Positions 38,801 through 46,214 of a DNA stretch of 63,205 bases are shown in pieces. The position numbers and the translations under genes are program-made. The first letter of the stretch is position 1. Every line of letters starts with the position of its first letter. A model generated the notes under the pieces. The model was not told where the DNA came from. It did no database searches and saw only the letters and a program-made list of their open reading frames with translations. Source of the stretch: Myxococcales bacterium (lineage in GTDB: Bacteria; Myxococcota_A; Polyangia; Polyangiales; Ga0077539); contig JAAFIF010000055.1 of assembly GCA_013298625.1 (NCBI GenBank), positions 1 through 63,205 on the forward strand, given 5' to 3'.

Positions 38801-39593
38801 CCATGTCGGCGTCGTCGACCGGAAGCACGAACAGCCCCGCATCGGCGGACGACTTCCATCCGCACACCGCCGAGACCGCCTCGATCGCCCGATCGAACTG
38901 GGCGTCGATCTCGTGCCACGCCCCAGCGGCGCGCTGCTGCGCCAGCGCGTGCGAGAGCGCGTCCCCCGTGCGGTGACCGACGCCGTCGAGCGCCTGCGCT
39001 GCGGTCGCGCCGAGCTGACTCAGCGCCTTCTTCGCCTCGTGCACCTGACGGGCGAGGTCGTCGTCGCGGCGCGCGTCTCGCACCCCATGCTGCGCGAAGC
39101 GCGGCTCGCGCGGCGCGTGGCGCTCGACCACCGCATCGAGCCTGGCGATCACGTGGTGCAGCAACGGCGAGCCCGACGGAAGCGAGTGCAGCGCGAGCTC
39201 GGTCAGCGGGACGATGTTCAGCAACGCGTTGCTCTTGCGCCATCGTTCGAAGCGCCGCGCAGCCACCCTCTCGCGGTCACCCCCCTCGATGGGCAAGCTC
39301 GCGTCGACTGCGATCGCCGTGCTCGGATCGTACAGGTGCGCGACGATCGACCGCATCGTCGCGGTCTTGCCCGCGCCTCGATCGCCGTTGATCAACAACA
39401 CCCGGCTCGACGTCGGGTCGAACAACCGGTGCTGCGGCCGCTCGTCGAGCTCGCTCGCCATCACCACGAGTCGATCGACGACGTCGATGTACACCTGCTG
39501 CTGGTCGAGGCTCAGCTCGTCGATCGTGTACGCTTGCGCAGTCGAACGGGGGCGCAACACCCTCACGCCAGGCTGTCCCTCGGGCATGGTCAT
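35820..39593 (-). CDS. rdrA: RADAR system ATPase RdrA (locus 2)
   Basis: 1257 residues. Walker A is LINGDRGAGKTATM with Lys76; the Walker B-like LPVDDADMEV has Asp260 and Asp261, followed by LLTGFSELFLHKL. These blocks and their spacing parallel the locus 1 RdrA (PIDDADM, ITGHSELFLARL), while the remaining 900 residues share little by eye. The gene is coupled to rdrB by a stop/start overlap. A second ATG lies two codons downstream (39587). Divergent from the AAA/nSTAND operon across a 136-bp intergenic region. Confidence 0.87.
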   Translation of the reverse strand: MTMPEGQPGVRVLRPRSTAQAYTIDELSLDQQQVYIDVVDRLVVMASELDERPQHRLFDPTSSRVLLINGDRGAGKTATMRSIVAHLYDPSTAIAVDASLPIEGGDRERVAARRFERWRKSNALLNIVPLTELALHSLPSGSPLLHHVIARLDAVVERHAPREPRFAQHGVRDARRDDDLARQVHEAKKALSQLGATAAQALDGVGHRTGDALSHALAQQRAAGAWHEIDAQFDRAIEAVSAVCGWKSSADAGLFVLPVDDADMEVRRLVELLVLVQSVSNRRFAVLLTGFSELFLHKLSERFGSEMNGSDRAHGQIAARRDGDAVARALAFDYFDRVVPPDQRFVLESIAPSKRVAVFVNELKREFRRSINRDAASASERLESHFRAIEKLFDEHYLPRALPDRRRGLENVARLVLHDAERLRQRRGELSEREFVAIALHRVWRTAVHRLVPVEWEGARRSVLLDVVTTTPLLDLRVTEGSSDDREASASQGRDPFELLLQHGAVDTSFALTDQRPIVLERGCHPVVSRALLRRVLRLESARTVIEGARIEDVERLVATLMVCFDWGADDDRTLWLTDESGSTVYDTECVFPGDNVTFRVSWGLGRFAKHRALFERRIALEKHFAKSTTVTLEALVRYVSDQSPRVPEAEREQGASHNERRAPAQFAVAAQMLARELRLTIGRGDRLTPENLLSLLDTMPTEDQRFVRSELLDKPMFYCPEAGLSVAVSTGALGDLFEQCSQISVDDEHSLWSLLRVLWQRERVRLLYRALEPHLDSLRAALPSSAQGALSLSQIVDEYDRRLGTSHPWFELVTRSGEPSETVLYRELSGRLGSYLLQSDDFREAPSIANFYWYFEGVFSRDQEVREWISRCFTMFAPLVDLLADPRRVPRKDGYLQLKAVPRLLSKAILDCWQNGVAGESVSAGDLALRADRRLVSKWGPVVERFDAWDLATARVCASSQRFEHELDGKAASLPAHLELLLRIARDLDTDGFIQLAAPTFDDARTSAADPLLIRHPSRAKRHVRWRAPSWPSLFDREAFEEYWRHTVSDLREKAPPMSDEQIVDILAFALINGQGNVAFRRKVPTGSLWRRPMQPATLARAAEALFAEDQVHPSARAWMQNTPRWRTFQKWRDQAMLIASPGAGMSHEGARALLDVFVSKRGLVTEQGKQSAREARLYNIGYAKDAREAMAKLHEIDRLPVNAGGEGLRPHPWIERFGAQEAPPPPTKTRPARGSTARATTSEQESPDDSPEDNE

Positions 39594-39717
39594 CGCGATC
39601 GCGACGGTACGCCAACCGCCCAGTCACGACGCCAGTTTCTGACGAATCCCCCGCGCTGGCGCACCCCTCGCTCCGCGCGGCGCTCGCCGTAATTTTCAGC
39701 GCATCACCGCAGAATGC

Positions 39718-39723
39718 TACGCT
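39718..39723 (+). promoter_or_regulatory. Putative -10 element giving a leaderless transcript
   Basis: TACGCT fits the TANNNT signature placed 6 bp before a GTG start codon (39730), so transcription would begin at or next to the start codon. There is no ribosome-binding site. A possible -35 (TTTTCA) lies 19 bp upstream. Confidence 0.4.
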
Positions 39724-39729
39724 CTCGCG

Positions 39730-40704
39730 GTGACCGAGTTGTCCGCGTCCCGAGCCAAGATCCACGCAGCGATCGCCCTCGACTTTGCCGAGAGCAATCG
39801 CGGCAACCAGACGCCGCACCTGGTCGTGGGACCGCTTGGCTTCGGCAAGACCCTGCTGCTCGACGCGCTGAGCAAGACGTGCGCAGCAGCCTCCCCGCAG
39901 CACCGCGTCGTGCGCATCGACGGCGCATCCTTCGGCCCCAGCGTCGAGGCCGAGACCTCGCGCGCCTACCGCCTCATCGCCGAGGCGGTGTTCGAAGCGC
40001 TCGACCGATCGGCGCGCGAAGTGGACACCTTCGACTGGGGCACGGTGGCCCCGGCCAGCGTGCTCACCGAGATCATCGCCGACGAAGCGCTGCGCGACGA
40101 GCCCGTGGTGATCTTCATCGTCGTCGACAACCTCGATGCGCTCGCTTCGCGCCGCGTCGGAGAGGGCGTCCTCGGGACCTTTCGCGAGCTCGGTCAAGAC
40201 CGCAGCCATCCGAATCTTCATCGACTGCACGTGCTCTGCGCGATCGACTCGTTGCCCGCCGAGTCGCCCAATCTTCGATCGATCCTCCACTGGCCGATCC
40301 ACCTGCTCCAGCCCTGGAGCGAAGAAGAGTCGATCGCGATGGTCGGCGGCGCTGGCTCTTTGCCAGAGAGCGCAGTTCGCGCGATTCACGCTGCGGTCGA
40401 CGGGCATCCCGCGCTCGTCCAGCGCCTCGCAGCCAAAGCGCCGCGCGATCGAAGCTTCAGCGCGTGGATGAAGAGCGACGCGCACGAGATCGTCGACGGA
40501 CTGCTTCAGCCAAACGCGATGTTCTTCGTGAGCAACATCGAACACCGTCGGGTCATCCGCGCGCTGCTCGCCAATCCAGCGGAGGTCGCGAAGACCGCGA
40601 CGATCACCGAGCTCAAACGACGAGGCATCGTCCGCGTCGAAAAGAACGTGCCTCGACCCATGGGGCCGCTGGTCGAGCAATGGCTGACCCGCATCACGAG
40701 CTGA
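39730..40704 (+). CDS. AAA-family ATPase partner of the nSTAND protein
   Basis: 324 residues starting at a GTG. Walker A is VGPLGFGKTLLLDAL (about residues 33-47); a Walker B-like strand IFIVVDNLDAL follows in the middle, and the C-terminal third looks like a winged-helix (ATITELKRRGIVRVEKNV). This is the plan of archaeal-type AAA ATPases found beside STAND proteins. The gene overlaps the next by 25 bp. It may supply or regulate nucleotide-dependent assembly of the larger neighbour. No specific defence family recognised. Confidence 0.72.
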   Translation: MTELSASRAKIHAAIALDFAESNRGNQTPHLVVGPLGFGKTLLLDALSKTCAAASPQHRVVRIDGASFGPSVEAETSRAYRLIAEAVFEALDRSAREVDTFDWGTVAPASVLTEIIADEALRDEPVVIFIVVDNLDALASRRVGEGVLGTFRELGQDRSHPNLHRLHVLCAIDSLPAESPNLRSILHWPIHLLQPWSEEESIAMVGGAGSLPESAVRAIHAAVDGHPALVQRLAAKAPRDRSFSAWMKSDAHEIVDGLLQPNAMFFVSNIEHRRVIRALLANPAEVAKTATITELKRRGIVRVEKNVPRPMGPLVEQWLTRITS

Positions 40705-43700
40705 CCCCGCGCCTGCGCGCGGGCGGCAAGCTGATCGCTGGCGACCTGTACGTGCAGCGGGCTGCCGATCGTCGTGTGCACGCCGCGCTCGCCAGCGGAG
40801 GCGTCGTGGTGGTCCTCGGCGGCCGCCAGACTGGCAAGTCCAGCCTGCTCGAGCGCGCCCGCAAAGCGCTGCAGTCGAGCGAGCGCATCTTCGTCTGGAT
40901 CAGCCTCGAAGGCGCCACCACAGCGTCGAGCGAAGAGCAGTTCTTCGCGACGCTCATCCACGAGACGACCCGCGCCTTCGCGCGAGACGAAGCACAGCGC
41001 GCGCGGCAATGGGCCAAGGACAACGCCGCGTTGGCCCCTGCGGTGCGATGGGGTGCCGTCGTCGAGCAGCTGGTCCGCGCCGCGCCCGAGCGCGCGGTGA
41101 TCTTCTTGCTCGACGAGCTCGACAGCGTGCTGCGATTGCCCGGTCGGCAAGCGCACGAGTTTTGGGTGCAGTGCAGGCGCATCTACCAAGAGCTCGCGCC
41201 GCAGGTCGCCATGGCCTTCGCGGGCGTGCTCGAACCGGACTTGCTTCGAACCGACAAAGACGTGACGCCCTTCAACATCGGCGAGCGCGTCAACCTCGAC
41301 GATCTTCCGCGAGAAGACTTCGATCCGCGGTGGATCGCGTCGCTCTCGCCGCATCCGGCGAAGCTGCTCGACGAGGTGTACGCGTGGACCTCGGGCCACC
41401 CGTACTTGACCCAACGACTGCTGATCGAGAAGCAACGCAGCCCCGATGACAGCGTCGAGGCGATCGTGCAGCGAACGCTCTTCGACGACGTGTCCAGCGA
41501 CCACTGCCTCCGCGCGATCAACGGCTTCTTCGACCGCACGACGAGCGAGCGCGCCGACGACTCGATCGACGATCGCCTCGGCGCCCGCCTGGACGAGCGA
41601 GAGATCGCGCAGATGCTCGCGATCTACCGCCGTGTTCGCAGCGGAGAAGAGGTCGCCTTCGACACCTCCGACCGCGCAGTGCTTCGGATGCGGCTCACAG
41701 GGCTGCTCATCGATCGCGAGGCTGCGAGCCGCGGACGCCGCCTGGTGCAGCGCAACCGCGTCTTCGAGCGGGTGTTCGACGAAGCGTGGATCGAACACAA
41801 GCTGTCGCTGCTTCACCGACCGCTGCTCGATCAGACCCTTCGCTGGATCGAAGGCGGTCGCCGCACCGAAGACCTGCTTCGCGGCGCAGCGCTCGACGAC
41901 GCCGAGCGGCGTGTCGCAGACAGCACCGACGTCACCGAGGACGAGCGCCAGTTCGCCGCTGCGTCGCGTCGCGAAGCCAACCTCCAAGAAGCCCGTCGCA
42001 GGCGCAGCGCGCTGCTCGTCACAGGCGCGATCGTCGTCGCGTCGGTCGGCGGCACGGGCACTTCGCTCTGGTTCTACGCACGCGAACGCGCCGCCGCAAA
42101 AGAAGCCAGCGAGCAGAGCTTCGTCGCACAGAGAGAGAGATCCGTCGCCGAACAGCGCCGGGCCGAGGCCGACGACGCAGGCATTGCCGCCCGCGCGGCT
42201 GCGGCCGAAGCGCGCGCCGCAGAAGCGCGGGCCCGCGAGCAACGCGACCTCGCCGAACGACGCCGCGCCGAGGCGGACGACGCAGGCATCGCCGCCCGCG
42301 CCGCAGAGGCGACCGCGAGCAGACTCGCACAACAACAGCTCGTCGCGACGCGACAAGCCGAACGCTCGGCGGACGCCGCAGTGTATGCGAGCGCCAGCGC
42401 GCAACGCTCGGCCCTGCTCGCAGAGTCGCAAGCGCTTCGGCCGCTGGTCACCGGCAGCGAGCTTCGGCCGGACCTCGTGCGGCGCGCGGCGAACGTCGTC
42501 CGAGACTACAACCAGATCGAGCACGACTCCGTGAGCGCCGAAGACCGCGGCCTCGTCCTGGCCTCGCTGTCGAGCCTGGTCCGCGCTGCGTGGGACACGC
42601 CGATTCGACGCTCGGTCGGCAGGATCGCCAACCTGGATCCCCGCGCAGACACCGTCCTTCTTTCGGGCAACGGCGACGAAGCCGCGGTGCTGCGGATCTC
42701 GCGCGAATCGACGTCGGTCGAGCCCAACCGCCTCTCGCGTTGGTCGCAGCTCGATGCCGTGCGACCGTCGGTCGCGGAGTTCGCTGGGGGAGTTCCAGCG
42801 CGAGCGCAGTGGGCGCCGGACGGTGACGTGTTGTTCGTTGGCACCAAGGACGCGAAGCTGTTTCGCTGGGATCGGCAGCGCGCGCCGACGCTCGTCGCCG
42901 AGCGATGCAACGTGTTTCAGGTCGCCGACCGCGATCGGGTGTTGTGCATCGAACGGACAGAGAACCGTGCTCGATGGTGCAACGGCGCGGGCGCTTGCTG
43001 GCCCGTGGATGCGCCCCCTGCGTTGCGATGGTCGTCGAGCGCGGCCATCGGCGTTCGGCCGGCGAGCTTCGATGTATGGCCGCTGGTTCCGACGCAGCCG
43101 CAGCACCTCACGGTGAGCGCCACGCGCGTCTGGGGCACGGCAGCAGTACAGGCGTCGACGGAGGACCTCCAGCGACTCGCGGCGATTCTCGTGATCAGCG
43201 CAGTACCGTCTCAGCGCGGCAACGATCCCCCACAGTGGCTCGGCGTCGGCAACGACGGCGACGTCATTCGATGGCGCGACGCCCGGCCCGCGACCGCCGC
43301 GCTGGCGCTGCCGCAAACACTCGACTTCATCACGACCAGGGCTGCGCCCTCTCCGGACGGACGCGCAGCGATGGTGCTCTCGAACCGGGGGCGCGCAGCG
43401 CTGTTGACCTTCGACCCAGCGCGCATCGACGAGACGGAGGTGCGCATGCTCGACGGTCGCGACTGGTTGGAGGTCGGTTGGCGAGACGGAGCCCCGGTCG
43501 CCGTCGATTCATCGGGCACCCTGCACCGATGGGAGCGCGGCGAGCGTTGGTCCGTCGACGTCGACCAACCCGACATTCGCTGGGCAGCCTGGGGTGGCGG
43601 AGCATCGGGGTCCGATCGTCTCGCCACGCTGGGCGCGGACAACGTGCTGGTGATCCGCGACGGTCGCACAGCAGCGCGCATCAGGACGCTGCGCCTGGAG

Positions 43701-44585
43701 CGGTCGCTCGACGACGCTGCCCCCGTGTGGAGCCCAGACGCAACGCTCGCGTGGACCGACCGCAGCGGTCTGCGGCTCTGGCGCGCGTCGAGCGCGATCG
43801 AGACCGTGCCGCTCACGATGCGAACAAGGAGGCTGGACTGGACCAGCGCCACGGTCCTGCGGCTCGAGGGAGACAACGGAGAATGGCGCTCGCTCGACGT
43901 GGGCACCCACCAGTTGGGCCAACTCCAAGAAAGCCCCTGCGGTCGCCCGGGAGCGCCGCTGTCTCCGTCGGATGCGCGGCGTTGGTATGGCTGTGTCGTC
44001 CGTGACGGAAGTCTCGACAGCGGGCTCGCCATGGACCTCTACATCGACTCCGTGCGGTTGCGACGCTTCAACGGCACGATCAACGCAGTCTCGGGCGTCG
44101 ACGGCGGTCCGCTGTGGGTCGCCTCCCCCAACACGACGGAGATCCTTCGTTTCGACGCCATCGGTCCCGATGCCGCAGCGACCCCGCTCGTGATCGCGCC
44201 GCGCGGCGTCGTGCAACGGCTCGCGGCCAACCGAGGCAACGTCGCCGTCGTGTCGAGCGAGGGCGGACGCGCGAGGCTCTGGCTCGCGTCGGCAGGCTCG
44301 GGGGCCGAGGTGCGCGAGCTCGCAGCGCACGACGACCAAACCATCGAGCTGCGATGGATCGACGGGCATCGCCTGCTCTGGGCGACACAGCGTCGCATCT
44401 CGGTGCTGACGCCGGACGCGCCCAACGCGTCGCTCACCTTCGAGGCGATCAGCGGCGTGTATCGAACCGTGAGCGTCGCGAACAGCGGCGACCGGATGAT
44501 GGTCATCGACTCCCGCAGCAAAGCCAACATCATCGCGCTCGGGCCCGAGGCGTTGGCAGCGGTGTTCGCGGCGCGCCTACGCTGA
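40680..44585 (+). CDS. nSTAND NTPase with TM helix, coiled coil and beta-propeller
   Basis: 1301 residues from the ATG at 40680; the longer upstream frame is a shadow of the previous gene. Residues 10-420 are an AAA_35/nSTAND-type NTPase: GGRQTGKSSLLERA with Lys53, IFLLDELDSVLRL with Asp145. A transmembrane helix lies at about 443-464, then an Ala/Arg/Glu coiled coil with a duplicated block (RRAEADDAGIAARAA, twice), then about 700 residues of WD40-like beta-propeller. STAND proteins oligomerise on ligand binding and trigger effectors; the propeller is the likely sensor. Here the membrane helix itself may be the effector. There is no separate nuclease or protease domain. Confidence 0.8.
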   Translation: MADPHHELTPRLRAGGKLIAGDLYVQRAADRRVHAALASGGVVVVLGGRQTGKSSLLERARKALQSSERIFVWISLEGATTASSEEQFFATLIHETTRAFARDEAQRARQWAKDNAALAPAVRWGAVVEQLVRAAPERAVIFLLDELDSVLRLPGRQAHEFWVQCRRIYQELAPQVAMAFAGVLEPDLLRTDKDVTPFNIGERVNLDDLPREDFDPRWIASLSPHPAKLLDEVYAWTSGHPYLTQRLLIEKQRSPDDSVEAIVQRTLFDDVSSDHCLRAINGFFDRTTSERADDSIDDRLGARLDEREIAQMLAIYRRVRSGEEVAFDTSDRAVLRMRLTGLLIDREAASRGRRLVQRNRVFERVFDEAWIEHKLSLLHRPLLDQTLRWIEGGRRTEDLLRGAALDDAERRVADSTDVTEDERQFAAASRREANLQEARRRRSALLVTGAIVVASVGGTGTSLWFYARERAAAKEASEQSFVAQRERSVAEQRRAEADDAGIAARAAAAEARAAEARAREQRDLAERRRAEADDAGIAARAAEATASRLAQQQLVATRQAERSADAAVYASASAQRSALLAESQALRPLVTGSELRPDLVRRAANVVRDYNQIEHDSVSAEDRGLVLASLSSLVRAAWDTPIRRSVGRIANLDPRADTVLLSGNGDEAAVLRISRESTSVEPNRLSRWSQLDAVRPSVAEFAGGVPARAQWAPDGDVLFVGTKDAKLFRWDRQRAPTLVAERCNVFQVADRDRVLCIERTENRARWCNGAGACWPVDAPPALRWSSSAAIGVRPASFDVWPLVPTQPQHLTVSATRVWGTAAVQASTEDLQRLAAILVISAVPSQRGNDPPQWLGVGNDGDVIRWRDARPATAALALPQTLDFITTRAAPSPDGRAAMVLSNRGRAALLTFDPARIDETEVRMLDGRDWLEVGWRDGAPVAVDSSGTLHRWERGERWSVDVDQPDIRWAAWGGGASGSDRLATLGADNVLVIRDGRTAARIRTLRLERSLDDAAPVWSPDATLAWTDRSGLRLWRASSAIETVPLTMRTRRLDWTSATVLRLEGDNGEWRSLDVGTHQLGQLQESPCGRPGAPLSPSDARRWYGCVVRDGSLDSGLAMDLYIDSVRLRRFNGTINAVSGVDGGPLWVASPNTTEILRFDAIGPDAAATPLVIAPRGVVQRLAANRGNVAVVSSEGGRARLWLASAGSGAEVRELAAHDDQTIELRWIDGHRLLWATQRRISVLTPDAPNASLTFEAISGVYRTVSVANSGDRMMVIDSRSKANIIALGPEALAAVFAARLR

Positions 44586-44590
44586 GCGCA

Positions 44591-45862
44591 TCACTCGAGG
44601 GGAGAGACGAACTCTGCCTCGAGCGAGATGTTGGTGGTGTCCGACGTAAAGTCGTTGTTGGGGGTGCCCACCGCGAAGTCCACCGCGCTGTTGGCGTTGG
44701 TGTTGATGAGCAGTTGCCGCGCAGCCACCACCGCAGGAACCACATCGAGGCTGATCGAGCGAGGCGTCGAAGGGCTCGCAGAAGGAAACCAATCCACCCG
44801 CACCGTCGTCGTCGCCGTCGGACTGTCGAGCCGAAGATCGAAGCGATACTGGCCGGCCACCGGCGGCACGAAGCGAACGATGCTCCACTGCCCGCTCGGT
44901 CCCGGATGAAACGCGACCGAGTTGGGATTCTCGCCATAGGGACCGATCTGCGGACGAGGCCAGTATCGGACGTTGGGGTTCAGCCCGAGCGCCGAAGCAA
45001 ATCTGGCCTGGGCGCCGCGATGCTCGGCATAGCCGTCGAATGCGGCAAACCCGGGAAATCCCCCAGCGCTGTCTCGGTAGCCGAACTGCCAAGGCGTGAC
45101 CGGCATACGAGGAAACTGATCGACCACCCACGCCCGTCGCAAGTTGTGCACACAACGGCCACTCTCGCACCCAAAGTATGGGGGACACTCGATCGCGCTC
45201 GCACCGCAATAGCGGCTCGGAGTGCTCGACGCGCCCCCATCGGGCACGACGATCGACTGCGCGCAGAACTGCTGCAACTGCTGCGCCGCCGGCCAGACAC
45301 GTGCTACGACCGGCTGGCGGACAGCCATCGGACTACGATCACCACTCTCGCTCGCAGTCGCATCGTCGACTACAACATTCGCAAGCACGACCGATTGCAC
45401 CATCCACGCGCTGGCATCGCACAACCGCGCCTGGCATTGCTGCAGCTGCACGACAGCGTTCGTATCGGAGCGTGCCGCGTCTCTCGCCCGAGCGACCAAC
45501 GCGCCGTCGACATCTCGAAGGGACATGACCGAGACGTCTGTCGCGCGCACGCGCGTGCCGCTCGACGAGCGCCAGTCAACGGCGAGCCGCGATTCGACGG
45601 CAAGCAGCGCGCGGTTCGACGAGAGAGACACTCCGCACACCGTCAACAGAGGATCGCTGAACGCGCTCGAAGGGTCGCTTCCCTGAACCTGGCCCACGCC
45701 GATCAGCAGCGAAGGGGGCACGCAGCGGTTGTATTGGTCGCCTCGATACTCCGCGAACGCCTCACAGAGCGGTGATGTGTAGTTGCGCGGGTCGTTGCCG
45801 CGGCCGCAGGTCGTCGCTGCGACGAGGGCAATCACCGCAAGGCCGCTGACCGGGGCGTGCAT
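44591..45862 (-). CDS. Secreted (putative lipo-) protein of unknown function
   Basis: 423 residues from the ATG at 45862; a start at 45952 would put a hydrophilic leader before the signal. The N-terminus LAVIALVAATTC resembles a weak lipobox with Cys19. Several Cys pairs (for example CGASAIECPPYFGCESGRCVH) suggest disulfides and an extracytoplasmic place. The C-terminal 120 residues look like a beta-sandwich (GQYRFDLRLDS onward). It converges on the nSTAND gene with a 5-bp gap. Unlike its neighbours it resembles ordinary myxobacterial surface proteins. Function unknown. Confidence 0.68.
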   Translation of the reverse strand: MHAPVSGLAVIALVAATTCGRGNDPRNYTSPLCEAFAEYRGDQYNRCVPPSLLIGVGQVQGSDPSSAFSDPLLTVCGVSLSSNRALLAVESRLAVDWRSSSGTRVRATDVSVMSLRDVDGALVARARDAARSDTNAVVQLQQCQARLCDASAWMVQSVVLANVVVDDATASESGDRSPMAVRQPVVARVWPAAQQLQQFCAQSIVVPDGGASSTPSRYCGASAIECPPYFGCESGRCVHNLRRAWVVDQFPRMPVTPWQFGYRDSAGGFPGFAAFDGYAEHRGAQARFASALGLNPNVRYWPRPQIGPYGENPNSVAFHPGPSGQWSIVRFVPPVAGQYRFDLRLDSPTATTTVRVDWFPSASPSTPRSISLDVVPAVVAARQLLINTNANSAVDFAVGTPNNDFTSDTTNISLEAEFVSPLE

Positions 45863-46082
45863 CTCTCGGCGCGGGACATAGCACACTCCCCCGCTCGCTT
45901 CGCGCAGGTTCGCGCTCTCGACCGGGCCGAACGCGTTGACGCGCTCGATCACTCACTGCTGTGGCGCTGCGGTGGATCTCTTCAAGCGCAATAAGGATTT
46001 TGCGCCGCGACGCGTCAATTTGAAGCGCTCGCGTCCTCGTCGCCCACCGGCGAGCCGTGCGCTTTCGCCACGCCGAGCTCGA

Positions 46083-46172
46083 CCGCGCCCGCGACGGGCA
46101 TCGCAGATCAGCAGCGCGGATCAGCGCGGCTGAACTCGAGTCGAACCGCTGCCGCGCACGGGGAAACGACGC
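46083..46172 (+). repeat. Intergenic repeat, copy 1
   Basis: About 90 bp matching 57397-57486. Shared blocks include ccgcgcccgcgacgggcatc, gcggatcagcgc and ctgccgcgcac, with scattered substitutions and small indels. It lies between the stop of the hydrolase-CHAT gene and the 5' end of the secreted protein gene. The rest of 45863-46214 holds nothing I can support. Confidence 0.7.
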
Positions 46173-46214
46173 CGCCCGTCACAGTCGTGCGGTGCGAACC
46201 CGCTCCCCCTGCGA

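Noticed and set aside
39714..40679. 322-residue N-terminal extension of the nSTAND protein
   Set aside because: It lies in another frame of the AAA ATPase gene; the STAND domain begins right after the ATG at 40680.
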